Under the pieces are notes generated by a model. It ran no database searches, was not told the origin of the DNA, and saw only the letters and a list, made by a program, of their open reading frames with translations. From Pirellulales bacterium (lineage in GTDB: Bacteria; Planctomycetota; Planctomycetia; Pirellulales; JAICIG01): DNA of 14,418 nucleotides. Below are positions 1 to 7,480 of this stretch, in pieces. Numbering within the stretch: the first letter of the stretch is position 1; every line of letters begins with the position of its first letter. The position numbers and the translations under genes were made by a program. Location of the stretch: contig JAICIG010000185.1 in NCBI GenBank assembly GCA_025924495.1, positions 1 to 14,418 of the forward strand. The letters are read 5' to 3'.

Positions 1-2
1 GC

Positions 3-152
3 CTGAGATTCAAAGGCGTTTGGACGACGCTGAAAGACCGCTTACTTCTGCAGCCCGCCTGCGGAATGGCCGAATGGTTGAACCGCTACGACGAAGCGCT
101 CCGCCGAGCGGCAAAAAAGAAACATCCCAACCGCAGCCAACATCGCACTTAA
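3..152 (+). CDS. C-terminal end of an unrecognised protein (5' end outside window)
   Basis: The frame is open from the window edge to a TAA at 150-152 and gives 49 residues. The tail has protein-like character: an aromatic and hydrophobic segment (KGVWTTLKDRLLLQP), an amphipathic stretch (AEWLNRYDEALRRAAKKK), and a basic end (HPNRSQHRT). I do not recognise the family. A helical basic tail like this would fit a DNA-binding or transposase-like protein, but nothing visible proves that. After the TAA the same frame stays open for 33 more codons to a second TAA at 252-254, and it remains Lys/Arg-rich before turning Ala/Pro/Glu-rich. The visible stop could therefore be a premature one. The gene converges on the minus-strand operon that ends at 433. 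Confidence 0.45.
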   Translation: MRFKGVWTTLKDRLLLQPACGMAEWLNRYDEALRRAAKKKHPNRSQHRT

Positions 153-373
153 CCAAGAAAGGCGCACACCAGGCGACAAAAGTCCACGAAATTTGTGAAA
201 GCTCAACGCAAGACAGCCACCGCGGAAGGTGACCCTCCTGCCCCTGCCGAGTAAAAGTAAGTGGCATTGGGCGTCAGCCTCCGTATTGAAGCGACGAGCG
301 AGATACGGTGTATACAATCCCGAGAGAGGTCGACCGTGAGAGAACCAGCCGTCGTGAAAGTGTTGAATGAACA
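153..373. other. Intergenic region between two convergent genes
   Basis: No convincing gene is seen. The region holds the possible read-on frame of the preceding gene (153-254) and one imperfectly supported hairpin, CCGTAT at 281-286 pairing with ATACGG at 303-308. I see no terminator with a T-run. The repeat element described separately begins at 374. Confidence 0.4.
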
Positions 374-432
374 GGGGACTTACGTCCCCCGCTCGCCTTA
401 CGGCGGACGGCACATGGAATGTGCCTGCTACT
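374..432. repeat. REP-like multi-hairpin palindromic element abutting a stop codon
   Basis: Three consecutive hairpins are visible. GGGGAC (374-379) pairs with GTCCCC (384-389) around a TTAC loop. CGCC (394-397) pairs with GGCG (402-405), again around TTAC. GGCACAT (409-415) pairs with ATGTGCC (419-425) around GGA. The unit ends immediately before the stop codon of the minus-strand membrane protein (433-435). Its last hairpin resembles the one at 6780-6801: both are preceded by TTACGG and both follow the plan GGCA-n-ACA, a purine-GA centre, then TGT-n-TGCC. I take them to be members of one dispersed family. The position between convergent genes would suit transcript-end protection or termination, but there is no T-run. 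Confidence 0.7.
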
Positions 433-2316
433 TTAGAAGGAATTGCGTCGCACGGCGATGACGGGCTCGAGCGGCTGCTCAAGCGGCAAGGCAAAGAACG
501 ACATCCGCTCGTCCTGACTCACGAGCGGCGCGGCGCCGAGCAGATTCGTCAGTTCTGCTTCGAGTCCAGCGGCCCGATCGGCATAGCCGAACCGATCGAT
601 GTAAATTCCCTGAAATCCCTTCTCGGCAATGGCATCAAGAAACTGTGCGGTTGGCTGCGCAGTCGCTTCGCGCTGCCAGGCATCTTCCTCGCGCCCCTTC
701 ATGACGCCATAGCTCCAGCGCAACGAACTCGAATGAAAATAGGGCCGGAACTGCTGATACTCGCCTACGCCATAGATCGGCGGCGACTCGGGGAAGGGAA
801 AATAAGGGAGTTGAAACACCATGGCGTTTGCGGGCAGCAAGCCCTCGACGCGACCAATGAACTCGGCGTCGTTGGTAAACTCGGCGTTCAGCCCGGCGTA
901 ATTCGGCATGCGACCGCGTCCTGCTTCGTCGATGATGCCGACGAATGCCAGCAGTGTCAGCAGCGCCGCAAATTGCCATTTAGGGCGGCCCTTCTCGATC
1001 CACCAAACCGTCAATTGGTCGATCAGCAATGCTACGGCGAACAGCGAGAACAAGGCAATGAAAATACTCAGCCGGTTATAACAGCGAATCTGTGGCGAGA
1101 CGAGGAAGTTGAACAGCGAGCCGAAGCCGCCGATAGTCGCCAGCAATACTGTGAGCACATTGAAGGTCGCCAATCCCGACAAGATGCTCGGCTGAACCTC
1201 GCGAGAGCGCCGCGGCAACAGCAGCCCGACGAGAAACAGGAAACCCGCTCCGCCAATAATTCCAAGCGAGGCGCCTTGCTTTTCGCCATCGGCGAGCGGC
1301 CAGCGATCATATTTTTGACGTACGCGCGCGAAGCGATCGAGGCGATGCTGAGAATCCGGCAGCAGCAACTGGCCAATTTTCAGACCGTGAATATCGGCGT
1401 CTCGAGGATCTCGATGAGCAACCGCTGGGTTCGAACCATGCTCGCGCCAATAGAGCAGGCTCGGCGTCACATTCGCCACAACTCCCGCCGAGGTGATCGC
1501 GGCCAGGACGCATGCTGCCGCCAACGGGCGCCAGCGGCGTGTGTCGAGCGCCGCAGCGACGCCAGCCGCAAGCAGCAGAAAGCAAGCAAAGAAAGCGTAG
1601 TAAACACCCGCGCAGGACTGCAGCGCAGCAATCGCCAGGGCTCCGAACCAGCGCCATCTTTCGCGTGACTCGCGCGGTGCTTCGCTCTCGAGCGCGGCGC
1701 CCAGGCGGCCCAAATACAGCCACAAGGCGACCATGATCGAGAGCGGAACAATATAGTAGCCGGCCAGAAACAAATGCTGCTGGCCGCGTACGAAATGGTA
1801 CGGCAAGAACGTATAGAGCAGGCTTGCGATAAGCGCCGAAGGATACGAAACGTCAAATCGCCGCAACACAAATAAGGCGCTGAGCGTCGCAAAGGGAAAG
1901 CCAATCAAATAGTAAAGATTGAAGGCGACCGCATAATTCGGCGACGCGAGGCAGAGCAGCTTGATCAGAAGGAAATGCAGGCTGTCCGCCATGGGAAAGT
2001 CGTGCATGTCCATGCCCGCCGGCGCGCCGAGGCTGGGATTATGCAGATACCAGCCATGCTCGAAGATGCCTTTGACCCACATCTGAGTCAGCAGCGCATC
2101 CCAGAAGTTATTCATCGGAACCGACAGATCGGCATGCCAGAGTTTCATGATCCGCGCCAGGATCACCGTCGACAGTGCTGCGGCTGCCACGTAAGACGCG
2201 CATGCGACAAGCAATTCTCGGACGCGCGACTGAGCCGGTTGGTCGCGAACTTCCGCCGCCGCAACAAGTTTCTGTGCGGGGCGCGAAGTTTTTGGAGGAC
2301 GTGTTACAGTAGCCAT
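433..2316 (-). CDS. Polytopic membrane protein, GT-C-like glycosyltransferase candidate
   Basis: The 627-residue protein starts with about 30 basic cytoplasmic residues. A first membrane segment follows at about 35-56, then many further hydrophobic segments (about 128-151, 158-174, 183-203 and on to about 465) and a soluble C-terminal region of about 160 residues. The first non-cytoplasmic loop (about 60-112) contains acidic and aromatic motifs, including HNPSLGAPAGMDMHDFP. Long first loops with acidic residues are a feature of GT-C enzymes, which use polyprenyl-linked sugars. The C-terminal part (PANAMVFQLPYFPFP onwards) resembles the extracytoplasmic tails of such proteins. It is the last gene of the operon, 82 bases after rfbH, with no strong Shine-Dalgarno before the ATG. 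I infer that it transfers or helps export the operon's sugar. A lipid-linked sugar flippase or another membrane enzyme remains possible. Confidence 0.75.
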   Translation of the reverse strand: MATVTRPPKTSRPAQKLVAAAEVRDQPAQSRVRELLVACASYVAAAALSTVILARIMKLWHADLSVPMNNFWDALLTQMWVKGIFEHGWYLHNPSLGAPAGMDMHDFPMADSLHFLLIKLLCLASPNYAVAFNLYYLIGFPFATLSALFVLRRFDVSYPSALIASLLYTFLPYHFVRGQQHLFLAGYYIVPLSIMVALWLYLGRLGAALESEAPRESRERWRWFGALAIAALQSCAGVYYAFFACFLLLAAGVAAALDTRRWRPLAAACVLAAITSAGVVANVTPSLLYWREHGSNPAVAHRDPRDADIHGLKIGQLLLPDSQHRLDRFARVRQKYDRWPLADGEKQGASLGIIGGAGFLFLVGLLLPRRSREVQPSILSGLATFNVLTVLLATIGGFGSLFNFLVSPQIRCYNRLSIFIALFSLFAVALLIDQLTVWWIEKGRPKWQFAALLTLLAFVGIIDEAGRGRMPNYAGLNAEFTNDAEFIGRVEGLLPANAMVFQLPYFPFPESPPIYGVGEYQQFRPYFHSSSLRWSYGVMKGREEDAWQREATAQPTAQFLDAIAEKGFQGIYIDRFGYADRAAGLEAELTNLLGAAPLVSQDERMSFFALPLEQPLEPVIAVRRNSF

Positions 2317-2353
2317 GCTGCTTTACGGTTGAATTTCTCAGCCATCCCCAAGC

Positions 2354-2374
2354 GGCTCCGCCCGAGCCATTTTT
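2354..2374 (+). terminator. Hairpin followed by a T-run, reading on the plus strand
   Basis: GGCTC (2354-2358) and GAGCC (2364-2368) form a perfect five-base stem around CGCCC, followed directly by ATTTTT (2369-2374). This looks like a weak intrinsic terminator for plus-strand transcription, opposite to the operon. It lies in the 82-base gap between rfbH and the last membrane-protein gene. On the operon strand the T-run becomes an A-run ahead of the stem, so it would not terminate the operon. It could limit antisense transcription, or be chance. Confidence 0.3.
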
Positions 2375-2398
2375 CAACTATCCGCCTTCACCGGTTCG

Positions 2399-3724
2399 CT
2401 ACGCCGCGCGCCTCTTGCCCGCCGTGATGGCAAAAAACTCGACGAAACTCTGCTCGACATAATCCAGCATTTCCGCCGTCAGCCCCGGATAGACGCCAAT
2501 GAAGAATGCGTCGTGCATGATTTTGTCGGCATTTTCCAGGCCGCCGACGACGCGGTGCGCGATGTGAGCAAAGGCCGGCTGGCGCAGTAGATTGCCGCCG
2601 AACAGTTGCCGCGTTTGAATCCCTTTCTGTTCCAAATGCCGCACGAGATCGGCGCGACGGAACGGCGCCCCGTCTCGCACGGTAAGCAGTAATCCGAACC
2701 AGGACGGATTGCTGTGTGGCGTGGCTTGCGGCAGCAGGAGATATTCTTCGTAGGGCTTGAGGGCCGCTATGAGCCGGGCGTGATTGGCTCGTCGCGCGGC
2801 GACGAAATCGTCAAGCTTCTTGAGTTGTTGCCTGCCGATTGCCGCTTGCACGTCGAGCGGCTTCAGGTTGTAGCCCAAATGACTGTAAACGTATTTGTGA
2901 TCGTAGCCTTCGGGCAGCGAACCCAGCTTCCAGCCAAATCGCTTGCCACAAGTGTTATCCTGTCCCGAAGCGCACCAGCAGTCGCGTCCCCAATCGCGGA
3001 ACGATTCGGCAATCCGTCGTAGGCGCCCATTGCCGGTCAGCACGGCGCCTCCTTCGCCCATCGTCAGGTGATGCGGCGGATAGAAACTTTGGGTGGCCAG
3101 ATGGCCGAACGTGCCCGTCCTTCGGCCGCGGTACTCGCTCCCTAGTGCGTCGCAATTGTCTTCGACCAGGTACAGGCCATGACGCCGTACGACGTCCTGA
3201 ATGCCATCCAGATCGTAGGGATTGCCGAGAGCGTGTGCCAACATGATCGCCCGCGTCTTGTCGGTGACGGCGTCGGCCACGCGGTCGACCAACACGTTCG
3301 CCGTATCCAAGGAGACGTCCACGAACACGGGCACGCAGCCGTGCTGCACAATGGGCGTAACGGTGGTCGGAAAGCCTGCTGCGACCGTGATGACTTCGTC
3401 TCCCGGCTTAAGCGGTCGCTCTAGTTGCGGACTCGTTAGGGTGGCAAAGGCGACCAGGTTGGCGCTCGAGCCCGAGTTGACAAGCAAGGCATGTTTGGCG
3501 CCGACGTAGGCGGCTAATTCGCGCTCGAAGGCGGCGCCTTGTTCGCCGAGGGTCAACCAGAAATCGAGCACGGAATCGACGGCCGCAACCATTTCTCGCT
3601 CATCGAAAACCCGACCAGCGTAGGGGACCTTGCTTACGCCAGGAGTAAAGGGGCGGTCGGCATGCCGGGCATGATAGTAGTCGCGGACCAGGTCGAGAAT
3701 CTTGTCATGCAGTTCTTGCGTCAT
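2399..3724 (-). CDS. rfbH: CDP-4-keto-6-deoxy-D-glucose 3-dehydrase (RfbH/AscC, E1), iron-sulfur PMP enzyme
   Basis: RfbH removes the C3 hydroxyl of CDP-4-keto-6-deoxyglucose using pyridoxamine phosphate and electrons from a reductase. The 441-residue protein has the DegT/DnrJ/EryC1 aminotransferase fold, and two marks identify E1. In SFYPPHHLTMGEGG the usual PLP-binding lysine is replaced by histidine (H218). Cysteines C249, C251 and C259 form the C-x-C-x7-C cluster that binds the [2Fe-2S] centre of E1. The lysine-to-histidine change separates it from ordinary sugar aminotransferases, and the cysteines separate it from ColD. I chose the ATG at 3724, which gives the normal family length and a start MTQELHD; AGGAG lies at 3738-3742, though 13 bases is a long spacing. 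A TTG at 3763 would add 13 residues. The gene sits 187 bases after the transketolase C half. The protein ends KRRAA. Confidence 0.93.
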   Translation of the reverse strand: MTQELHDKILDLVRDYYHARHADRPFTPGVSKVPYAGRVFDEREMVAAVDSVLDFWLTLGEQGAAFERELAAYVGAKHALLVNSGSSANLVAFATLTSPQLERPLKPGDEVITVAAGFPTTVTPIVQHGCVPVFVDVSLDTANVLVDRVADAVTDKTRAIMLAHALGNPYDLDGIQDVVRRHGLYLVEDNCDALGSEYRGRRTGTFGHLATQSFYPPHHLTMGEGGAVLTGNGRLRRIAESFRDWGRDCWCASGQDNTCGKRFGWKLGSLPEGYDHKYVYSHLGYNLKPLDVQAAIGRQQLKKLDDFVAARRANHARLIAALKPYEEYLLLPQATPHSNPSWFGLLLTVRDGAPFRRADLVRHLEQKGIQTRQLFGGNLLRQPAFAHIAHRVVGGLENADKIMHDAFFIGVYPGLTAEMLDYVEQSFVEFFAITAGKRRAA

Positions 3725-3911
3725 GTAGGTCGTCAAACTCCTGAAAAACTGGTCTCTATGCAATGGCGTCGATGCAATGACCTAGACCGAGAAATCAGAC
3801 GGAATTCATGTAGACAGCGCCCGTCGTGGCGTTCCGTGAAAAGCAACGGCTTATCCGATGCGATTCTGCGGAACGTCACCGGGGGGCTCCCCACATCACT
3901 TGTCCTAACGT
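3725..3911 (-). other. 187-base intra-operon gap with an 8-base direct repeat
   Basis: This is the longest gap inside the operon. It contains two copies of ATGCAATG (plus strand 3758-3765 and 3772-3779) with a 14-base period, and a small GGGG/CCCC hairpin near 3880. It could carry an internal promoter or operator for rfbH. No clear -35/-10 pair is visible. A 60-codon frame here is judged spurious. Confidence 0.25.
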
Positions 3912-4874
3912 TCATGCCGCCCGTGCAGACGATGATCTCGTTCGTTCGCGTTTCGCTCCCTCGCGCATGTGATCCACAAACGCTGTGACTTGTTCGCTTA
4001 CCGCTCGCTCATTCAGGCGATGCTCTGACATCAGGTACTGATAGCTGCCGCAGAACTTCGAGAAGCGATCCTGAATGCCGATGCGACAAATCCAAGTCGG
4101 GCAAGCCGCTGCGGCGATCTCCGTAACGGCCGAGCCGAGGCCGCCGAAAACAGAATGTTCTTCCAGCACGATCACCGCCTCATGTTGTCGGCAGATATTT
4201 TCGATGCACAATTCATCGATCGGTTTCAGGCAGGGCGCGCTCCAGACCGCGCTGCCCGGCCATGCCGCCGCAACCCGTTCGGCCGTTTTGACCATCGATC
4301 CTGTCGCGATCCAGGCGAGCGAACCTGCGCCCGGCCGGAGGCAACGCAGCTCTCCCCAAATGAGCGAGATCGGCGCTTCGTGCACTGCTCCAAGATCAGA
4401 TTTACCCATGCGCAGGTAAACCGGCCCGGTGGCAGATAGCGCCAAATCCATGCAAGCGGCCATTTCATGGGCATCCGCCGGCGATAGCAGGCCAAGATGC
4501 GGGAGAGCACGTAGGGCAGCAACGTCTTCGGTGCTTTGGTGGCTTGTACCCAACGAGCTGTAGACCACCCCTGCTCCATCGCCAATCAGAACCACCGGAA
4601 GTTGTTGATAACAGATATCGAGCTTGATTTGCTCGAGTACGCGGACCGGCACGAAGGCGCTGAGACCGTAGACAATCGGGCGCAGACCTCCCTTGGCCAA
4701 CCCGGCCGCCACGCCAACCATGTTCTGTTCGGCGACTCCGGCGTTAATGTATTGCCGTGGACACGTCTGGCGAAATTCGTCGAACAACGCATAGCCATGG
4801 TCGCCGGTCAGCAACACGACGCGTTCATCACGTGTAGCCGCATTGACTAACGCTCTTGAAAAGGCGTTTCTCAT
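3912..4874 (-). CDS. Transketolase-like enzyme, C-terminal half (Pyr domain plus C domain)
   Basis: This 320-residue protein corresponds to the pyrimidine-binding and C-terminal domains of transketolase and DXS-type enzymes. The glutamate that activates the thiamine ring is E49 in the motif INAGVAEQNMVG. Further family signatures are DGAGVVYSSLGTSHQSTED and LSPADAHEMAACMDLAL. It is half of a split enzyme: its ATG shares one base with the stop of the N-terminal half (TGATG at 4872-4876), which points to translational coupling and 1:1 assembly. Transketolases move a two-carbon ketol unit to an aldehyde or ketone acceptor. In this operon, next to rfbH, the acceptor may be the CDP-4-keto-dideoxy sugar, although that is inference. 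A housekeeping pentose-phosphate role is the alternative. The tail is rich in Arg and Ser and ends SSSARAA. Confidence 0.9.
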   Translation of the reverse strand: MRNAFSRALVNAATRDERVVLLTGDHGYALFDEFRQTCPRQYINAGVAEQNMVGVAAGLAKGGLRPIVYGLSAFVPVRVLEQIKLDICYQQLPVVLIGDGAGVVYSSLGTSHQSTEDVAALRALPHLGLLSPADAHEMAACMDLALSATGPVYLRMGKSDLGAVHEAPISLIWGELRCLRPGAGSLAWIATGSMVKTAERVAAAWPGSAVWSAPCLKPIDELCIENICRQHEAVIVLEEHSVFGGLGSAVTEIAAAACPTWICRIGIQDRFSKFCGSYQYLMSEHRLNERAVSEQVTAFVDHMREGAKRERTRSSSARAA

Positions 4875-5707
4875 CAGGCGGCCTCCCTTTGATTGCCAAC
4901 TACCTCGAGCTCGGCCATCGCCGCTGCGAAAGTTTCGGGCGTCAGCCGCGTATAGTGCCAGCGATTGTCGTGCTCCATGAACGAAACGCCCTTGCCTTTC
5001 ACCGTGTGGGCCACCACTGCTTTCGGCCCGTGGCCAGGATGCCGCGTCAGGGCGCCCAGAGTACGTTCAAGCGCGCGTTCGTCGTGCCCGTCGACTTCGC
5101 GCGTTTCCAGTCCGAACGATTTCAGCTTGGCCGCAATATTGCCAAGACTCATCACTTCCTGAGTGCTGCCCATCGCTTGAAATCCATTTTCATCGACGAT
5201 CACCACCAGGTTCGACAGCTCGAAATGGGCGGCAAACAGCAGCCCTTCCCAAATGGAACCCTCGTTGATTTCGCCGTCGCCCACGATAGCAAACACGCGC
5301 TGGTCAGAGCCGCGGCGTTTGGCGGCGAGCGCCAATCCCACGCCGACGGAAAGACCATGTCCGAGCGAGCCGGAACTGACTTCTAAACCAGGCACGTGGG
5401 CGTCGGAAAGTCCCTTCAGTCGCGTTCCATCCCCGAAGTAGCGTGCCAATTCGTCATCGGTCAACCAGCCGAGTTCGCGCAGGCAGGCGTACTGCGCCAT
5501 CACGCCATGCCCTTTGCTTAGAACCAGGTAATCGCGATCCGAGGCGCGGGGGCCATCGCCCAGGCGTAGCTGCGAGCGATAGAGCACCGCCATGATTTCA
5601 ATCAGCGAAAACGCGCAGGCAATGTGCACGGTCGATCCGGCATGCGCCATGCGGAGCACTGTCTTTCGTAATTCGCGAGAGTCGAAGTTGGTCATCGGAT
5701 TGGCCAT
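4874..5707 (-). CDS. Transketolase-like enzyme, N-terminal half (TPP diphosphate-binding domain)
   Basis: This 277-residue protein carries the diphosphate-binding half of a split transketolase. GDGEINEG (143-150) followed by VDENGF (171-176) is the magnesium/thiamine-diphosphate motif GDG-x(n)-N, with D144 and N174 as ligands. H67 in SKGHG and H117 in GSLGHGLS match conserved active-site histidines of transketolases. The length fits stand-alone N-terminal subunits, about half of a full transketolase. It lies 33 bases after the polytopic membrane-protein gene and is coupled to the C-terminal half through a one-base overlap. An in-frame ATG four codons in (MTNFDSRE) is an equally possible start, since neither has a clear Shine-Dalgarno. 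The likely role is C2 transfer within the CDP-sugar pathway. The protein ends QREAA. Confidence 0.9.
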   Translation of the reverse strand: MANPMTNFDSRELRKTVLRMAHAGSTVHIACAFSLIEIMAVLYRSQLRLGDGPRASDRDYLVLSKGHGVMAQYACLRELGWLTDDELARYFGDGTRLKGLSDAHVPGLEVSSGSLGHGLSVGVGLALAAKRRGSDQRVFAIVGDGEINEGSIWEGLLFAAHFELSNLVVIVDENGFQAMGSTQEVMSLGNIAAKLKSFGLETREVDGHDERALERTLGALTRHPGHGPKAVVAHTVKGKGVSFMEHDNRWHYTRLTPETFAAAMAELEVVGNQREAA

Positions 5708-5740
5708 GTAAGGCGTTGGATGATTGTTCGTGTCGTCAGG

Positions 5741-7423
5741 TCAACGGGCGCGGGAAGGGCGAGCCGGCATTCCAGATCCTTTGGCCGCCATTTCCATCGC
5801 CACCAACTCGGCGGGCCGCAGCAGCCAGAGCGTGGCATGTTGCTCAGCCACGGCCAGCGGCGCCAGTTGATAAAAGTGCAGAAAGGGTCCGGCAACCATG
5901 TCCCCGCCGGATGAGACTGCCACACGCAGTTCGGATCGCGGCGTCTTGCTCCAATAGCGGTGCGTTGGGCCGCAGCGTTCGGCAACGCCCCACACGGTGC
6001 GCCGCTCGCCGCGTTCATAGAGCGCGAGATTGGCGCGGAACACGGCGTGCCACACGGCCCAATAGTTGCCCGCCACGTGCGTGCAACGGTGGTCGAGCAA
6101 CTCCCGCGTGCTCATTCCAGGAGGGTTTCCGTTTGACTCGGCGTAATAATATGGATCGAGATCGCGATAGACGCCGGCCAGCGAGGGACGTCCGTAACTG
6201 AATGCCGCCGCCCCCAGCACCAGTGGCACGGCGACTGTGGCAAAGCGATAAGACGCCGGATTGCGAATGAGGCGCGCTAGCGGCGCAACTGCAACGCCCA
6301 ACAGGGCGGCCTGGACCATCAAAGCGCTGGGAAGAAGGAAGCGAAACGCATACCCATTCGCGACGACCCAATGCCGGGTGCCGATAAATAGGCCAACCAG
6401 CGCGGCCGCGGCGATCGCGGCTGCCGCGGCGCGAGCATTTGTCGCGGCCTCTTTTCGCAGATCAGGAACACAGCACGCCGCCACTCCAACGGCGGCGGCC
6501 GCCAGCAACGCCCAAGGCCACCATTGCGGCGCCAGCGCCGACCACGTGCTTACGGCCAATCGCCCCCACGTCGCCGGCCACTCGTTGACGGCGAGCGAGG
6601 CGAAGTCAGTGTCGTGCGCGGGAGCCAAACGCATCAAGCCGAGGCCTGAACAAAAGCCGATGGCCAGTACGGCCAGCGAGAGGCCGAGCTCGGAGTGCAA
6701 GACCGCGTCAAGCGTTCGCCGAAGGATAGCAGGCGAGGAGTGAGTCTGCGAGTTTGAAAAATGGGCCGTAGCTGTTACGGGGCAGACAAGAATGTCTGCC
6801 CTCCTGGGTTTCGGCCAGAAGCAAAGAGCGCGGAAGACGATCAGGGGGCCCAAAAACATCGTCGCCGTGCAATAGGCCCAGTGGGCAAGAATCATCAAAC
6901 CGACCGCCGCGATTCGCCGCGGCGCTAACACCCGATCAACCGCTGCCGATTCAAGCAAGATCAAGCTGCTCAGGCCGAGGAACAGCCAGACGCCATACTG
7001 CGTGTCAATGAAGTACTCGAAGCGGTAGTAATCAGGCGTTAAAGCCACAAATGCCGCCACACTCAGCATGCCCGCAATCGGAAAGGTCACGTTTCGCAGC
7101 AAGTAACGTGGCAAAAGGAAGAGCGAGGACAGGCCGCAAAACAGATACAAGTCGTCCTGGAGCAGCAGATTGAACAATGGATGTTTTACCGGTCGCGCAA
7201 TGAGCGGGCCGAGCATGCCGATGCGATCCAGGTCCCAATAAAACGGCATCCAGCGATACAAGCTGATGAGCGCCGGCAATAAGGAATCGGAGTGCTGCGA
7301 CCGGTGCAATGAACCCAGATCAATCCACAAAGCAGCAGCCGCGCAAACCAGGAGGTAAGGCCAGAGCGCAGGCAGCCGTCTGCCTCTCTGCGACTCGGCA
7401 TAATTCTGGGTTGGGGATGTCAT
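5741..7423 (-). CDS. Polytopic membrane protein, GT-C-like, with an in-frame repeat insertion
   Basis: This 560-residue protein has about ten hydrophobic segments, beginning near residues 20-36, and a soluble C-terminal part of about 150 residues. The first loop contains HSDSLLP and FYWDLDRIGMLGPL, the acidic-aromatic pattern expected of lipid-linked sugar transferases in the GT-C superfamily. I do not recognise a named family. Residues of about 206-235 (KPRRADILVCPVTATAHF and onwards) are encoded by a palindromic repeat and interrupt the sequence between two hydrophobic stretches without breaking the frame. The start ATG has AGG five bases upstream. The gene lies between the GtrB-like glycosyltransferase (57-base gap) and the transketolase pair (33-base gap). 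I infer a role in transferring or exporting the operon's sugar; an O-unit polymerase-like function is another possibility. Confidence 0.72.
   Translation of the reverse strand: MTSPTQNYAESQRGRRLPALWPYLLVCAAAALWIDLGSLHRSQHSDSLLPALISLYRWMPFYWDLDRIGMLGPLIARPVKHPLFNLLLQDDLYLFCGLSSLFLLPRYLLRNVTFPIAGMLSVAAFVALTPDYYRFEYFIDTQYGVWLFLGLSSLILLESAAVDRVLAPRRIAAVGLMILAHWAYCTATMFLGPLIVFRALCFWPKPRRADILVCPVTATAHFSNSQTHSSPAILRRTLDAVLHSELGLSLAVLAIGFCSGLGLMRLAPAHDTDFASLAVNEWPATWGRLAVSTWSALAPQWWPWALLAAAAVGVAACCVPDLRKEAATNARAAAAAIAAAALVGLFIGTRHWVVANGYAFRFLLPSALMVQAALLGVAVAPLARLIRNPASYRFATVAVPLVLGAAAFSYGRPSLAGVYRDLDPYYYAESNGNPPGMSTRELLDHRCTHVAGNYWAVWHAVFRANLALYERGERRTVWGVAERCGPTHRYWSKTPRSELRVAVSSGGDMVAGPFLHFYQLAPLAVAEQHATLWLLRPAELVAMEMAAKGSGMPARPSRAR
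6720..6805. repeat. REP-like palindromic element inside a coding sequence
   Basis: The core is GGCAGACA (6781-6788) pairing with TGTCTGCC (6793-6800) around AGAA. It is extended by G6780-C6801 to a nine-base stem. Just left of it, CCGTA (6766-6770) pairs with TACGG (6776-6780) around GCTGT. The left flank (about 6732-6765: TGAGTCTGCGAGTTTGAAAA and onwards) looks like part of the same unit, but its boundary is my estimate. The core matches the plan of the hairpin at 409-425, including the preceding TTACGG. The element lies wholly within the 560-residue membrane-protein gene and keeps its frame, adding roughly 28 residues. Confidence 0.7.
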
Positions 7424-7480
7424 GCGGGCCTATGAATTGAAATTTGATGGTTGCGAATGGGATTGGGCCTGCGCGACTCT

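Noticed and set aside
367..1668. A 433-codon plus-strand open frame
   Set aside because: It lies antisense to the 627-residue membrane protein, which has clear hydrophobic segments and motif-like loops. The antisense product is Arg/Gln-rich with no recognisable domain, as expected of a GC-rich shadow frame.
3725..3763. TTG start for rfbH adding 13 residues
   Set aside because: The internal ATG gives the normal family N-terminus and has a purine-rich AGGAG upstream; the extension does not resemble the family.
3733..3915. A 60-codon minus-strand frame whose ATG overlaps the transketolase C stop
   Set aside because: The ATGA overlap is suggestive of coupling, but the product is an Arg/Ser-rich sequence without hydrophobic core or motif and it runs into the ribosome-binding region of rfbH.
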